A stretch of 64,000 bases of DNA from Physcia stellaris. Taxonomy: Eukaryota > Ascomycota > Lecanoromycetes > Caliciales > Physciaceae. Below the pieces are notes generated by a model. It was not told the origin of the DNA, made no database searches, and saw nothing but the letters and a program-made list of their open reading frames with translations. Position 1 is the stretch's first letter. Each line of letters starts with the position of its first letter. Below are positions 21,764-32,610 of the stretch, one piece after another. The DNA lies in NCBI GenBank assembly GCA_018902385.1, contig JABSSW010000053.1:1-64000 (forward strand), read 5' to 3'. The translations under genes were made by a program, and so were the position numbers.

Positions 21764-21913
21764 TTTCGGGGTCGCTGGTTTGGGCGTGGGAAAAGAAGTA
21801 CAACAAGAGCTGCGCTCAATGCGACGTTAAAGCGACAGAGAAAAGGTTTTAAAAGCTAGGAGTGCGAGGAGGAGAAAGTGAAGCTGGATGAGCACTCAGG
21901 AGAAACCAAGTGA
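21764..21913. promoter_or_regulatory. Upstream region of paralog A
   Basis: Proximal upstream sequence of the minus-strand gene. No TATA box or specific motif was recognised; a small possible ORF starts just beyond it. Confidence 0.25.
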
Positions 21914-22207
21914 TTACCCTCGGTCGAGAGCTTGAAACAGGCTGCTGGCGAAAATAAGAGAAATGGCTGGAGAAGGACCAGGATATGACGCCAGCGACAC
22001 CACCTCACCAGCCACCAGGTTCGACGAGTCGAGTCCCTGCTGGACCAGGCTTTCGCGTCCGACTGCCATTTTTTCTTCATATGGTTGTGTGAAAGCAGGG
22101 GGGACTTTCAGAGAAGCTAGGGGCAGCAAATCGGCGTCAAGCCGCTGGCGTATGTTCCTCGGCAAGTCTGTCTCAGTCAGTGGCTTGTGAGCGCTGCTCT
22201 TCGTCAA
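21914..22207 (-). CDS. Possible small hypothetical protein
   Basis: A 97-codon open frame in the roughly 1-kb gap between the two divergent paralogs. Its middle looks protein-like (DLPRNIRQRLDADLLPLASL, then PPAFTQPYEEKMAVGRESLV, then GLDSSNLVAGEVVSLASY), with mixed codons and no low-complexity bias. No domain, signal peptide or clear splice sites were recognised. It could be a real small gene, one exon of a longer gene, or chance. Confidence 0.35.
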   Translation of the reverse strand: MTKSSAHKPLTETDLPRNIRQRLDADLLPLASLKVPPAFTQPYEEKMAVGRESLVQQGLDSSNLVAGEVVSLASYPGPSPAISLIFASSLFQALDRG

Positions 22208-22759
22208 CCCTTCAGCTGTCCAGGCTTGCTTTCATTGTAGCGCTGATGCCACCCCGCAGAAAATACATTAGAGTTCATCATGCCGACCGAGCAACGTGGT
22301 AATAAACTTTGGAGATCATACTTTTGGCTCGCAACGGTTCGTTGTGGAGAGACACGTGCTTTTGGCATGTGGTCCTAGGCTGTGACTTCGCGGCAAGTTT
22401 TCGCGAAACAGGATGTGGCTGAGCCTTGGATGTGGCATTTCCTGCTTTTCGGCTTTCATTGCGCAGGGACGGGCAAGTCTCGACGGCGATTGACTTCACA
22501 CGATGGAGTCATCTTCTAGCTGGACTGATAGATTTCTTGCTGCTGTCGTCAGGCTCAAGACTTGCACTGTTCACTGACTTTCTGTTTCATCCCTGCTTCA
22601 TCCCTACTTCAAGGATCGGTGTGTTTCGCGTGCGCCCCTCCACCTCTCCCAGCTCTCGACCAAGAGCAATACTCCTCGAATCCGCCTTCTCCTGAGAGCT
22701 TTATCGACAGTGATACGCCTCATATTCTGTCGTCGCTCTTAGCATCAAATATCGTGATT
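22208..22759. promoter_or_regulatory. Upstream region of paralog B
   Basis: No gene recognised. A CT-rich stretch at about 22,640-22,690 lies upstream of the start, a common fungal promoter feature. No specific motif called. Confidence 0.35.
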
Positions 22760-23335
22760 ATGTCAGACACCGACAGCGCACCGCAGGGCAAGCCCGCACC
22801 CTCAGACAGCGAAGCCTCTGACCCAGGCTACCGCTCCCGGTCCCAATCACGGCGCTCCCGGAGGCGCAAACAGCAAAACCAGAAGCAGCAACAGCAGCAA
22901 AAGCCTCAGACCATCGAAGAAGACCCAGAGCCAGAACCTGAACCGGAAGATACGATGCAGCCTTTCAACCACATAGGTCCTGATGAGACATCTATGGATG
23001 GGCCCGTGACATAGTCAGTCCTGCTTTTCCTTCCCACCAAGAAGAAATCGTGATTTAAGGCTGACTGTATATTGCGACAGTGCGCGAGCGCAAAGAGGCG
23101 AGATCTCAAAGCGAGAGGGAAACCCGAACCAAGCGCTGAAAACAGGCAAAGGCGATAAAGGCGGAGAAAGCAAGATGATGGAGCAGGATGGGTTAAAGCT
23201 GCGGCTGGAATTGAATCTGGATATCGAGATCGAGTTGAAGGCTCGGATACAGGGAGATTTGACGATAGCGTTGCTGTGAGTGTTGCTCTTCTGGAGACCC
23301 AAATTTCGAGAGGACTAAGTGTTGATAGGGCGTAG
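22760..23335 (+). CDS. Low-complexity protein with conserved C-terminal tail (paralog B)
   Basis: Three exons: 22,760-23,013, 23,081-23,275 and 23,329-23,335; 151 aa. Intron 1 has a GTCAGT donor, a GGCTGACTG branch region and a CGACAG acceptor. Intron 2 has GTGAGT...GGACTAAG...GATAG. The last exon is 7 nt (G, GCG, TAG), mirroring the 7-nt last exon of paralog A. The N-terminal half is disordered: SRSQSRRSRRRKQQ, poly-Gln, then EPEPEPED. The C-terminus KLRLELNLDIEIELKARIQG-DLTIALLA aligns almost residue for residue with paralog A. The two genes are divergently arranged about 1 kb apart, which suggests an inverted local duplication followed by N-terminal divergence. Function unknown. Confidence 0.8.
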
Positions 23336-23764
23336 GTCTTGAGTATGTTTCATTTGCAGAGGACTCATCAAAGTGCTCTTGTGGGGAGGGGGCGGTTCGG
23401 GATATTGCTTGATAGAGGCCTTCATCATGGAGCGCACCTTAACAGATTACGGAGAAAGTCCCGTAGCCAGAAGTCGTCAGCATACGGTTTTAAGGATGTT
23501 GCTTCAGCGCTTGCTAAGTCAAGAACCGCTCTACGATGTACTCTATACCTAGTTCGAAAGCACTAAAGCTATGAGAGCTCTTGTACCACAACCACGAAGT
23601 CGTGGTGTCATCAGCGAACGTCGGCATCTTGATCAGAGCTCGGGCCGATGTCACAGTCGCGTGCACAATAGGCGCAAAGCTTTATTTTAACGGTTGCATT
23701 ATCATTAACTATGGGTATCTTATTCCTATAAAGTCTCTATGTTCATCCCGGTGCCCAGCATACC
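23336..23764. other. Intergenic, convergent 3' ends
   Basis: Between the 3' ends of paralog B (+) and the GPI-anchored protein gene (-). No further gene or structured terminator seen. Confidence 0.5.
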
Positions 23765-25144
23765 TTACAGCAGACCCGCAATGACCACCATAGCAGCCAA
23801 TGCGCTACCCCAGATCGCAGTCGAATATCCACTGATCTTCGCAGCACCGCTCATGAACGGCACGACGCTGTAGTTTCCTATACCAGTTCCCGTCACCGTT
23901 CCTGATGGGCCAACAATAGTCTCATTTGGAGTCAGTACAGAGAACTGACTCGGTTCTATGGCGCTCGGTTCTATGGCAGGAAGACCGAAAGGCGCCGCAG
24001 AAGGTGTTACGGTCTTAGACCCGATAACAATGAGAGGCGCCGTTGCTGAGGCCGAAGGGAATGCAGTGCCGGTCAGCACCGCAGTCACGGTTGTGGAGGA
24101 CATGACCTCAGTCAGAGTAATGATACCGGCGGGGACAGCAGGGATTGTGGGATTTGTGGTCTAGATACAAAGACATTGATCAGTCTCGGAAGCGATCTCC
24201 GAGTAAAGGGGCTTACCGGTGCAAGAGATAGACTTTGTGCTGCAAGCGAGACGCTATTGCCGGTCCGCGTTGTCGTGGTTGTCAGGTTGGCAACAGGTAC
24301 AAGGGCGATTGGAGACGCAGTTCCTCCGCCACCGGAGCAGGAAGTAAAACCAAGGGAGCGTATGAATGCCTCCTCGCCTTCTGGGTTGACTGTTACTTTT
24401 CCAGAAGCAGAGGGTAGGATCACCGAGTAAGGTCTATCAACAGTAACAGCCGATCCCGAGGTCGTGACGCATTGACCATTGACGTAGTTTGCTGACGTGA
24501 TTGAGTAGGCGGAGTAGACATTATACGCAGTTGGCGACGACCTGATATGAAGTTAGTTGGGTGCTCCTCACAGGGGCTTGGCCTTCAACACTTACAGTAC
24601 TGCTCCGCCAATGTTCACCGTCGAATCGTAAGTGACCGCAGTCAACGCTAAGTCGGACGAGAAAGCGCTGCTCATCCGATCTGGATCGAACGTAAACGGT
24701 GCTTGATTCTGGCTGACGAATGTCCTAGTCGCTCTGGTCCCATTTCCGGTCATGACGGATACAACCTCTGTACCAAAGTGTCAGCTCTCCCGCGACATCT
24801 CCTGACAGTTCTCGTCATCTGACCTGTAGCAGCTGTGTTGAGAAAAACCTCCGAGTACCAGATATATGCAGCGACATCTGCTACAATATAACATGTATCG
24901 CAACCTCCCGAGGTTGTCACAGGCCCATTAAGATCCGGAAGAGCCTGAGCTGAGCCAAGGGCGATTCCGATGGGTGACGGTGTAATGGTCGCTATGCGCA
25001 CAGTTAGATCATCAACGCTATTTCCATTTTGTGTGGTGGTCGCATCGTCGGCGGCCAAGTCTTACCTGCTCCTTGTGGCACGGAAACTGCGCGCTCAACC
25101 AGTGCGGCCAATGCCAAAAGCGCAAATGACTTTATAGTTGCCAT
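23765..25144 (-). CDS. Secreted, probably GPI-anchored cell-wall protein
   Basis: Five exons on the minus strand: 25,144-25,066, 24,991-24,824, 24,767-24,596, 24,541-24,217 and 24,160-23,765; 379 aa, all phases close. Residues 1-20 (ATIKSFALLALAALVERAVS) are a signal peptide. The ectodomain has a CDTCYIVADVAAYIWYSEVF segment (about 57-76), a type I recall from fungal surface proteins of unknown role, then N-glycosylation sites, paired Cys in a SCSGGG region and a Thr/Ser/Pro-rich stalk. The last roughly 25 residues (SGAAKISGYSTAIWGSALAA, then MVVIAGLL) fit a GPI-attachment signal: small residues, spacer, hydrophobic end. Likely at the cell wall or plasma membrane; no enzymatic domain. Introns carry GTAAGA/GTCAGA/GTAAGT/GTAAGC donors and TAG or CAG acceptors. 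Confidence 0.8.
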
Positions 25145-26739
25145 TGAGGAAATTTATATGAACACTATTAATTCTGGTAAACGAATGGCTGGAGAGTCGA
25201 GGCTCAGAGATGACAACAACAGTGGATTTCGGGGGAATCCTTGCAACCTATATACGGCCTCCAACAGCGGCCACCGCTTTCGTGGCCAGGATAGTGGATC
25301 TACAGGAAGCAGGTACTCCGCTTCTTGACGGTACGGAAGCCAGCAGAGCACGTAGCTCTGAGTAGTTTCCGAGCAACGGTGACGAATTACCCATGACTAT
25401 GGCCGCCACTGATCCTCTCGTCTTCCTCTATCAGGCAACGACCTGATCCAGTGGCTTTTTTGATCGGGCCGCACGGTCGACGTCAACTGTTGATCCAATG
25501 GCTGACGAAGCAGCGGTGGGGAGCTTCAGCAAGCTTGGAGGGGAGCTCGAAGCTCCCCCGTTCGTTCGGGCGCATAGCTATCTGTGCTAGCCTGGAAGAC
25601 TAATGATGTCGTATAACGTACAACTCCGGCTAAGAAAGCTAGGTAGCTCTCTCAGCCTTGCATGAGAGGTGCAGGAGACCAAGGATCAACTTCTGCGCAT
25701 CACCAAGCGTCCACCTCCATCAGCGCCGAGCGATGCTGTATAGGATTGGTTGGGGGGTTGCGCCATTTACGAAATGGTAGTACAAGAGGTGGACGTGGGT
25801 GTAGAGAAGGATTCGGAGTAGTTGCAGTGGTAGTCTGGACGCCTACTTTTTCACTGAATTCACTCGCTTGAGAAAGTCGAGGTCAAGAAGACGCCAAGAT
25901 AGAGACTCCGATAGTGGGGTAGAGCTCGCTTACATACTAAGACCGAAAGACCCTTAGGGCTTACGCCATTACCCCGCTTCTCCCCCGTCTCTGCCAGCCC
26001 TTATCTCGCTTCTCTAATCTCTACCACTCGATAGCCGCCGGCTGTAGACGATACCAGAGCAAACATCGTTATATGAACCACGACGGCACGATGACGGATA
26101 CATACCTTCAATCAATCAAATTATCAGCTACAGTGATGGCATCCTTTACCAAGGATAGCGCTCTGAGCTGAAAAGGTTGCGACAATGAAGGAGCCAGAAA
26201 TGCTGACACTATCGGCAGTGGATGAGCAATCTGTGGTGCGGGTTTGCCATTAGTGCTGTCTTCGAAGGATCGACTGCATGGACACTAGCACCTTTTGCTT
26301 TTCGCTGACTTTTTAGTTCGCTCCGAGTGCACCATCTTTCCCCTCGAGGAGCGGCATCCCGCGAAAACATGCAAATGCAGTCGCTGCACGTGCGGCTTCG
26401 TGCTTATTTCTACCAGGGCTGGATCGTTCCAATGCGTTACCAACGGTTGGGACGGTAGATGTGCGGTGTGGCCCTCGCTGCTTCTCTTTTGCTAATGACC
26501 GATCCCTGATGCCACGCTGCGAATAATACTGCCCTTCAGCCTCTCCACCACGTTTTTCTCCCCTTCTGCCTCTCCCGCCGCATCACGTACTGCCATTGAT
26601 CGCAATAGCAGCCCGCTGTTTCTTCTTTCTCACGATCGTTGATACGATTTTCGCTCAATCAATCTATAATGCTTCTTGCCTCTCTTTTCATCTAGTAATA
26701 TTGTAGATTTCGTTCCTTTGTCACGTAAAAAAAGTAATA
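25145..26739. other. Long divergent intergenic region
   Basis: About 1.6 kb between divergently transcribed genes for a GPI protein (-) and a protease-like membrane protein (+). No convincing ORF. CT-rich runs (about 25,975-26,030 and 26,530-26,590) precede the plus-strand gene. It probably holds both promoters. Confidence 0.5.
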
Positions 26740-29419
26740 ATGCCCACCACACCAGCGCCGATCATCGTAGAACCGAATGGAGAATTGTACGTTCTTTCCA
26801 CTTCTCAATAGGACCAATTTCTGTTACTCGCAACGATCGTGAAGGCTGACAGATTTGCCGTTCATAGCCTTGGGAACGATGGCTCGTGGTCAATGTTCGA
26901 AATACAAGTCGGCATGCCGGGCCAGAAGATTCAAGTATTGCCATCAACCATGATGTCGCAGACTTTGGTTGTCATGCCCTCAGGCTGTAGTACCGCCTCG
27001 GGCGATCCATCGAATTGTACCCAAGCAAGAGGCGGTGCCTACGACAGCACGAAATCGTCGCATTGGACGTCCAAGAATATATTTCCCCTCAACCTCGAGG
27101 TCAATCTAGGGCTGATACATAATTCGGACAACGGCGCATATGGTTACGACGAGTTGTCGATTGCGACTGAAAATGGTGGTAATGTCACTCTTAACCAACA
27201 GCTTCTTTCCGGAGTTGCGACCAAAGACTTTTTTCTGGGCTCCTTGGGTTTGAGCTCGACACCGATCACTTTCGACGATCCTCCAGATGTGCGGCAAAGC
27301 TTGTTAACTTCACTGAAAAATGCGAGTTTGATTCCTAGTTTATCTTACGGATACACCGCTGGAGCTTCTTATCGAAACCAAACAGGCAGTCTGACCCTCG
27401 GGGGGTACGACACCTCGAGATTCGTGCCCAACGACGTGTCAATAGAGCTCGCCGATAACCCCATGAGACAACAAGTCGTGGCACTCAAATCAATCACCTA
27501 CTCTGACTCGGATACTGACGATGGCCCATTACTCACTGATGGAATACTCACACTCATTGACACCACAGTCCCGCATATATGGCTCCCTCTGAATGCTTGC
27601 CGAGCGTTCGAAGCTGCATTTGGGATTTCATATGAGCCTATCAGTAATCTGTACCTCGTGAACAATAAAACACATGACGACTTAGTCAAGCAAAATGCGA
27701 GTATTACCTTTGAAATAGGAAGCAGTATAGGTGCTAGCTCTTCAGTCAATATTACGTTCCCATATGCAAGCTTCGACCTCGAAGTCGGCTACCCCCTCGT
27801 AACAAAAGACAAAGCTCCTTCGAAGTACTTTCCGCTACGCCGAGCGGCCGACAGTACGCAGTATACACTAGGCCGCACTTTCGTCCAAGAGTCGTATGTC
27901 TTGACAAGTCTTTTATCTGAACATCATGCTTACCTATTCTCAGCTACCTTATTGTTGATTACGGAAGCAAGAATTTCTCCATATCTCAAGCAATAGTCTC
28001 ACCACCACCGGCGCAAATTGTACCAATCTCGCTATCTAACGTGACAGAAACCACCTCGTCAACACCTTCCGCGACTTCTGCCGGTGGTCCCGCCATCGTT
28101 GCGACCCCTAACCACCATAGTGGATTTCCTGTCGGCGCAATTGCTGGTATTGTTGTCGCTGTAATAATCATCGTCCTTGCCGTCGGTGGGTTCTTGTTGA
28201 GAAAGAAGATTGCCGGATACTTTCAGCGGAAGAAACTAGCCAAGAGGGAGCGCAAGGAGAAAGGCGACCGGAAAGAACTCGCGGCTGATCCCCCACCTCC
28301 TAGAGGTCTTCAGGAATTCGATGCAGTTGACGCTGAGACTGGGCGTGAGAAGATGGGGGCCCTTGAAGCTGCATATCCCGTGGGTATGGAATCTCCTCCA
28401 CTAGAAATGGGCAGTAGCTTTGAAGGGTACTACCATCCCAAAGTCGACCATGGCGACCGAAAGGAACTTGCCTCTCCAGAACCGCACCCCCGGTCAGAGC
28501 TCTCAAGCCCCGAGCCAATTTCTCGCCAACAAAGTCCCAACCTCATCCCTACACAGCACTCAGAACTTTCAACGCCAGACCCTCAATGCGCCGAGATGGC
28601 TTCGCCTTTCGACTCCGTCCGCCCTTCTCCTCATTATGATCCCAACTCCGCTCTCTCCTCCCCACGTTGGCCCCGCCCCCACTAGGCGGTCGCCGCTCGG
28701 GCCTCGACCGTGTCTCCACAACAACCTCTTCCGGCGAAAGTGGCATGCTACCCATCCAGCGTCACGGCTCACAGCATTCCGCCTTTTCGAAAGATGGGAC
28801 GCCTCTCCGACCAGCGCATATACGCAGAGACAGCGACGACTCTGGCTTTACTCAAGAGACCTTGACGGGCCAAACCCCCCGTCCTCGTTCATTGCGCCAA
28901 GACAGTACCGAATCTGGCTTCACGGTGGATACACTTACGCGCAGACCAAGCCAACATCAACGGATTAATTCCGACGATTCAAATGTCTCTAATGTCTCTG
29001 ATCCACTTCTATCTCCTAGACCGCTACCCCACCCTTCATTTCATCCCGCACGCGACTCTGCGACGATGGATCCACACCCCGAAGAAGAGATCGATCAAGA
29101 CTCTGACTCGCCACTGGTAGGCACCTCAGAGCCACAAACTGCGCAGGTGGCCCGGCGTGGATCCGGGAATCTGATCACGCAGATGAGCCCCCCAGCGAGT
29201 CCGGGTAAATCGAGTATACCGCGGAAGGAGGTCGCTTCTCCTTCCTCTGCGCACGGGCATAGAAGGCAAGAATCGTCGGTAGGAGGGGGCCCACCGAGTG
29301 CGTTTCAGAGTCCGCAGGTGGGCGGTCAGGGATTCCATTCGCATTCCAGGATGAGGAGTAGTTCGAGTGCGAGCGGGAGTAAATTCGAGGAGCATCTAAC
29401 GGACGAAGTGAAGAAGTAG
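26740..29419 (+). CDS. Pepsin-like (A1 fold) membrane protein with degenerate active site and apparent frameshift
   Basis: Exons 26,740-26,786, 26,853-27,893 and 27,944 onward. The ectodomain (about 1-380) has the A1 aspartic protease layout: NDGSWSMFEIQVGMPGQKIQ, then VLPSTMMSQTLVVMPSGC, where the catalytic DTG is STM; a second site DTTVPHIWLP; and LGRTFVQESY near the end. Loss of the first Asp predicts no protease activity. A TM helix follows (GAIAGIVVAVIIIVLAVGGF, about 425-448), then a long Ser/Pro-rich cytoplasmic tail. The frame stops at 28,683-28,685 (TAG) just after a C5 run (28,676-28,680). The same protein style continues in another frame from about 28,667 to 29,419 (DSDDSGFTQETL and DSTESGFTVDTL repeats). 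One base missing from the C run would explain it. The full protein would be about 855 aa. No signal peptide is visible in exon 1. Confidence 0.75.
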
Positions 29420-31312
29420 TAGAGGTAGCTTCACTTCGTTTGCTCCTTTGACTTCTTGGGTTGGGGTTTTTGGAACGAGATGGTTGTGTATGATGGCATG
29501 TTTTGACGACACTCGTTTGATACCCCTACTACGCTCGTTAGCGTTATGTTTGGATTGGGTTCTTGGTTATACTTTTTAGCGTCCACCTTTTTCTTTTTCT
29601 GGATGAGATCTTTTAGGGCACGGGCACAGGCAAAAGGGGGAGCATACGACGGCGTTTACGGCGACGCACCAGACGGTCACTTGATCATCTTGGGTCTACG
29701 GCTGAGGCGGGGGACTGGGTGCACTTGGCGTAGTACCGCGAGCGAGCGAGCGAGCAATACAGATTTCTCCTGTTCGCGTCTATAATGAGTCTCCAATGCT
29801 CCTATCGCCATTCTCACGATGAAATTTCCTTATCACTCTTCTATCATGGCATCGCGCTCTCCTAAGGAGTCTATCCAGCCTTCTCGTCCACCATCATTCA
29901 CCAACTTTTCACAGTCTAATCAATCTCTCATCTTCGATGCGTCGCGAGTTCCTATAATCGTACGGTTCCGTCAAGATCAAACACTTTTGGACTTGCTGAT
30001 TTGTAGATTGGGGTTTACTATCTCGGCTACCGCGTCTCCGGCCTGTTCACGCGATATTCTGCAATAGACTCGGCTTTAGCTCCCTGTTTCTCCATTTCAT
30101 CTAATCGTCAGCCCATAACAAGCTGTTACTGCATCAATCCTTCCATCTTGCCCTCCTGGCGCGGCAACATTAGGAATGCCATAAAACTAGCGCTTTTCAG
30201 CTTCCCGTTGCCGGCGTCCATCCATCCGTTCTCGATTATGGTATCCCGCCATGAGATCTTAATGAACTCCCAACCTTTAAGACAATGGAACGGCATGTCC
30301 CGCTTGGCGATTTCATCCGCGCGGCTTCATTTGGGAATATAATTTTTTGTGCTCAATTACAATTAGGGTGGCAAGCGGGTACATAGTCGGAAGGTGTTTA
30401 CCGCTGCGTAAGTGCTCTGATATGTAATCAGCGATGCTGTGACTGCCGTCGGCACAGCCCACGCAATAAATATATATTTAGACATACTTCAGGTGATCCA
30501 TGATATGCCTGCTTAAGAAGCTGCGATACGGCCTCCCACAAGATCGCGATGACTTTGGACAAGGAGAAGCCTTATGGGCTTTGAACTTTTATAACGGTCT
30601 GAAGCAAGCTCAGCAAGGGGTGTGGTGTTACCACATTAGTATGAATACGCCCGAAGTTTTATATCAACCCCGGATTGCCAAGCAAATTCATAACGCGAAA
30701 AATGGACCTCATCTCGACGACAACAACATCAATGTCTGAGCGGCTACTCACAGCATTAGATTGAGTTTCGATTTCACATTCTACTACATAGGTCACCAAA
30801 ATGTTCAAGAAAGCTCTCAATGGCCCACTTGGCCTTGGACTCCCACGCCGCAATTTCACTTCAGTCCTAAGTTCAACTTGTGTAATGCACAGATCATGGA
30901 GTTAGTTCAATGACAGCCTATTGTCGAGACGGACCCAGATAAGAAGGTCCGCAAGACGTTGCAGGTTGGGCCATCAGACCGACGCTTACGCAGTACCCTG
31001 AGAACCCAATGCCTGTCATCATCGAGGCCATGCTCTCGAGACCAGGCAACGCAAGCAATTAAATCGACTTGCTTAGCCTGCGATTGCTTTGTCGATTCCT
31101 TTTCAAGATTCAGGCTTTCAATCTGATGGCGTTACTTCGCTGTGACTCATGTCTAGTTGGGTTTTTACCTTGTCGAAGTATAAAATGGTTGAGACTCAGT
31201 CTTGGAGATCTCATCTCGGTCCTGCTATCTCTGTTCATCACCAATGAACAGACCGGACTACTGTTTGCTACTGGAAGAAATATTATCAGTCCACTCACAG
31301 TATTTATCGACC
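29420..31312. other. Intergenic, no supported gene
   Basis: Several short ORFs of at most 90 codons, none with recognisable domains or splice context. A short GAGC microsatellite (about 29,739-29,757) is present. The last part serves as promoter for the gene at 31,313. Confidence 0.5.
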
Positions 31313-32610
31313 ATGACTCCAGAACAACAGGCTCTTCTTGAGCAAATTTACCAAGCAACCCAAGGCAGCTACAGGGCAGGTGGTCGTCTGTTTCTTGCTA
31401 TGCAGGAAGAAACCCCGTCTCTACGTGGAGTGGCATTGACAGACTTCACCCAATTCGTGGGAATTAAATCGGCAACAGAGGCGCGACAGAAAGCGTAGGT
31501 GTTTTCTGTAATCTCTTGACCGCCCGAAGTTCTATGCTCTAGTAATCTGTTGCTTCCCAAAAAGGAAGATGCTGATCCAGAAGTTCGTTTAGAATGATAC
31601 CACCTCCCACTGCCGAGAGGCCATGGACAGCCGTTCGAGAATGGGAGCCGCATCCTTTGTGCCGGTGGTCAGCAGTGAAGATAGATTTCATCTTTGATTC
31701 GTTTGGTTCACTGGAATTTGGGCCTGTACCTCTCGGCAAGCTACATCATCATGGAGGCGTATATCCCTGCGCTTTGCTTCCGATGGGTAATGCCCTCGAC
31801 CCTGGGGATGAGGCCCACAGACCTGATCTTCGCCCTCACTGGAACAGCCGGGAGCTAGCCATCACCTACCCAGATGGCTACCCTTTAGGAGGACACGCTA
31901 GTCCTGAGGCTGGTTTCAATGCAGACTGCGACTCGGTATTACGACGCTTCATAACCATCGGACACATCATGATGCTGCTCAGGAATACTTGGGAGAAAAC
32001 AGGGCATGTACTCGTGCTTGACGCGGATTCGGGCTGGAGAAGATGTCACCCATGGATAGTGCTGGCGTCCGAATGGGAGATAGAGGATCAGGCCGCCGCG
32101 ATACTTGGGGAAGAAACCTGGATCACCGCACCAAAATCAATCGGTCGGAACGTCACCGACACCCCTGGAGTACTACCAAGTGACCGAAACCGAACTGCGA
32201 TCGCCAAAATCATGCCCTGCGACGACAGTATCAAACTCACTGGAGGGAAACTCGTAGAACATTTTGGTCCGGACTTCAGGTTTTACTTGAGCAGAGTAGG
32301 CAATGAAAGCCTTGGTGACTCACCAGAGCCGTTGAGGGGGCCAAGCCGTGCTGAGATTATGCAATGGTATTGGGATCCCATCAAGGAGAAAGAGGTCTGT
32401 TACACTAGCACTGGCCAACTGTGGTATGAATACGATCCAGCCACTGGAGAGTACAATGGAGCTTACCCGCTACCTTCGGGACAATATGGAAATTGGCTTG
32501 AGGCAGATGAATGTAAAGGGTCGGCTGAAGCTCGCGAACTACTACCAAGTGGTCAACGTGCGGCTACTTTCACGAAATCTGCATCGACCAGCTCCCCAGC
32601 GTCAGGCTAG
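31313..32610 (+). CDS. Unknown-family protein, tandem paralog 1
   Basis: Two exons: 31,313-31,494 (182 nt) and 31,593-32,610; 399 aa; intron GTAGGT...GTTTAG. It aligns along its length with the next gene (33,712-35,003). Shared blocks include EQ-A--EQ-YQ-TQG-Y at the N-terminus, WTAVREWEPHPL, FGPVPLGKLHHHGGVYPCAL, VLRRFITIGHIMML, TGHVLVLDAD, CHPWIVLAS, TPGVLPSDRNRTAIAK, VEHFGPDFRF and WYWDP--E-EVCYT. No signal peptide, TM segment or domain I can name. Trp, Gly and Pro content suggests one compact globular domain preceded by a helical N-terminus. The C-terminal 40 residues diverge from the paralog and are Ser/Ala-rich. Confidence 0.75.

Noticed and set aside
21098-21852. Several plus-strand ORFs opposite paralog A
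   Set aside because: Antisense shadows of a GC-rich low-complexity exon; Cys/Trp/Val-rich products without domains.
26295-26495. Cys-containing 66-codon ORF in the divergent promoter region
   Set aside because: No signal peptide, no splice context, unlikely codon pattern.
28617-28685. Shorter intron GTCCGC...CACTAG
   Set aside because: Length 69 is a multiple of three and so does not restore the downstream frame; donor is poor.
28493-28740. Intron in the protease-like tail (GTCAGA...GAAAG, 248 nt) instead of a frameshift
   Set aside because: It would fit the phase but is far longer than the gene's other introns (50-66 nt), has no clear branch site and removes conserved-style sequence; a 1-base slip in the C run is simpler.
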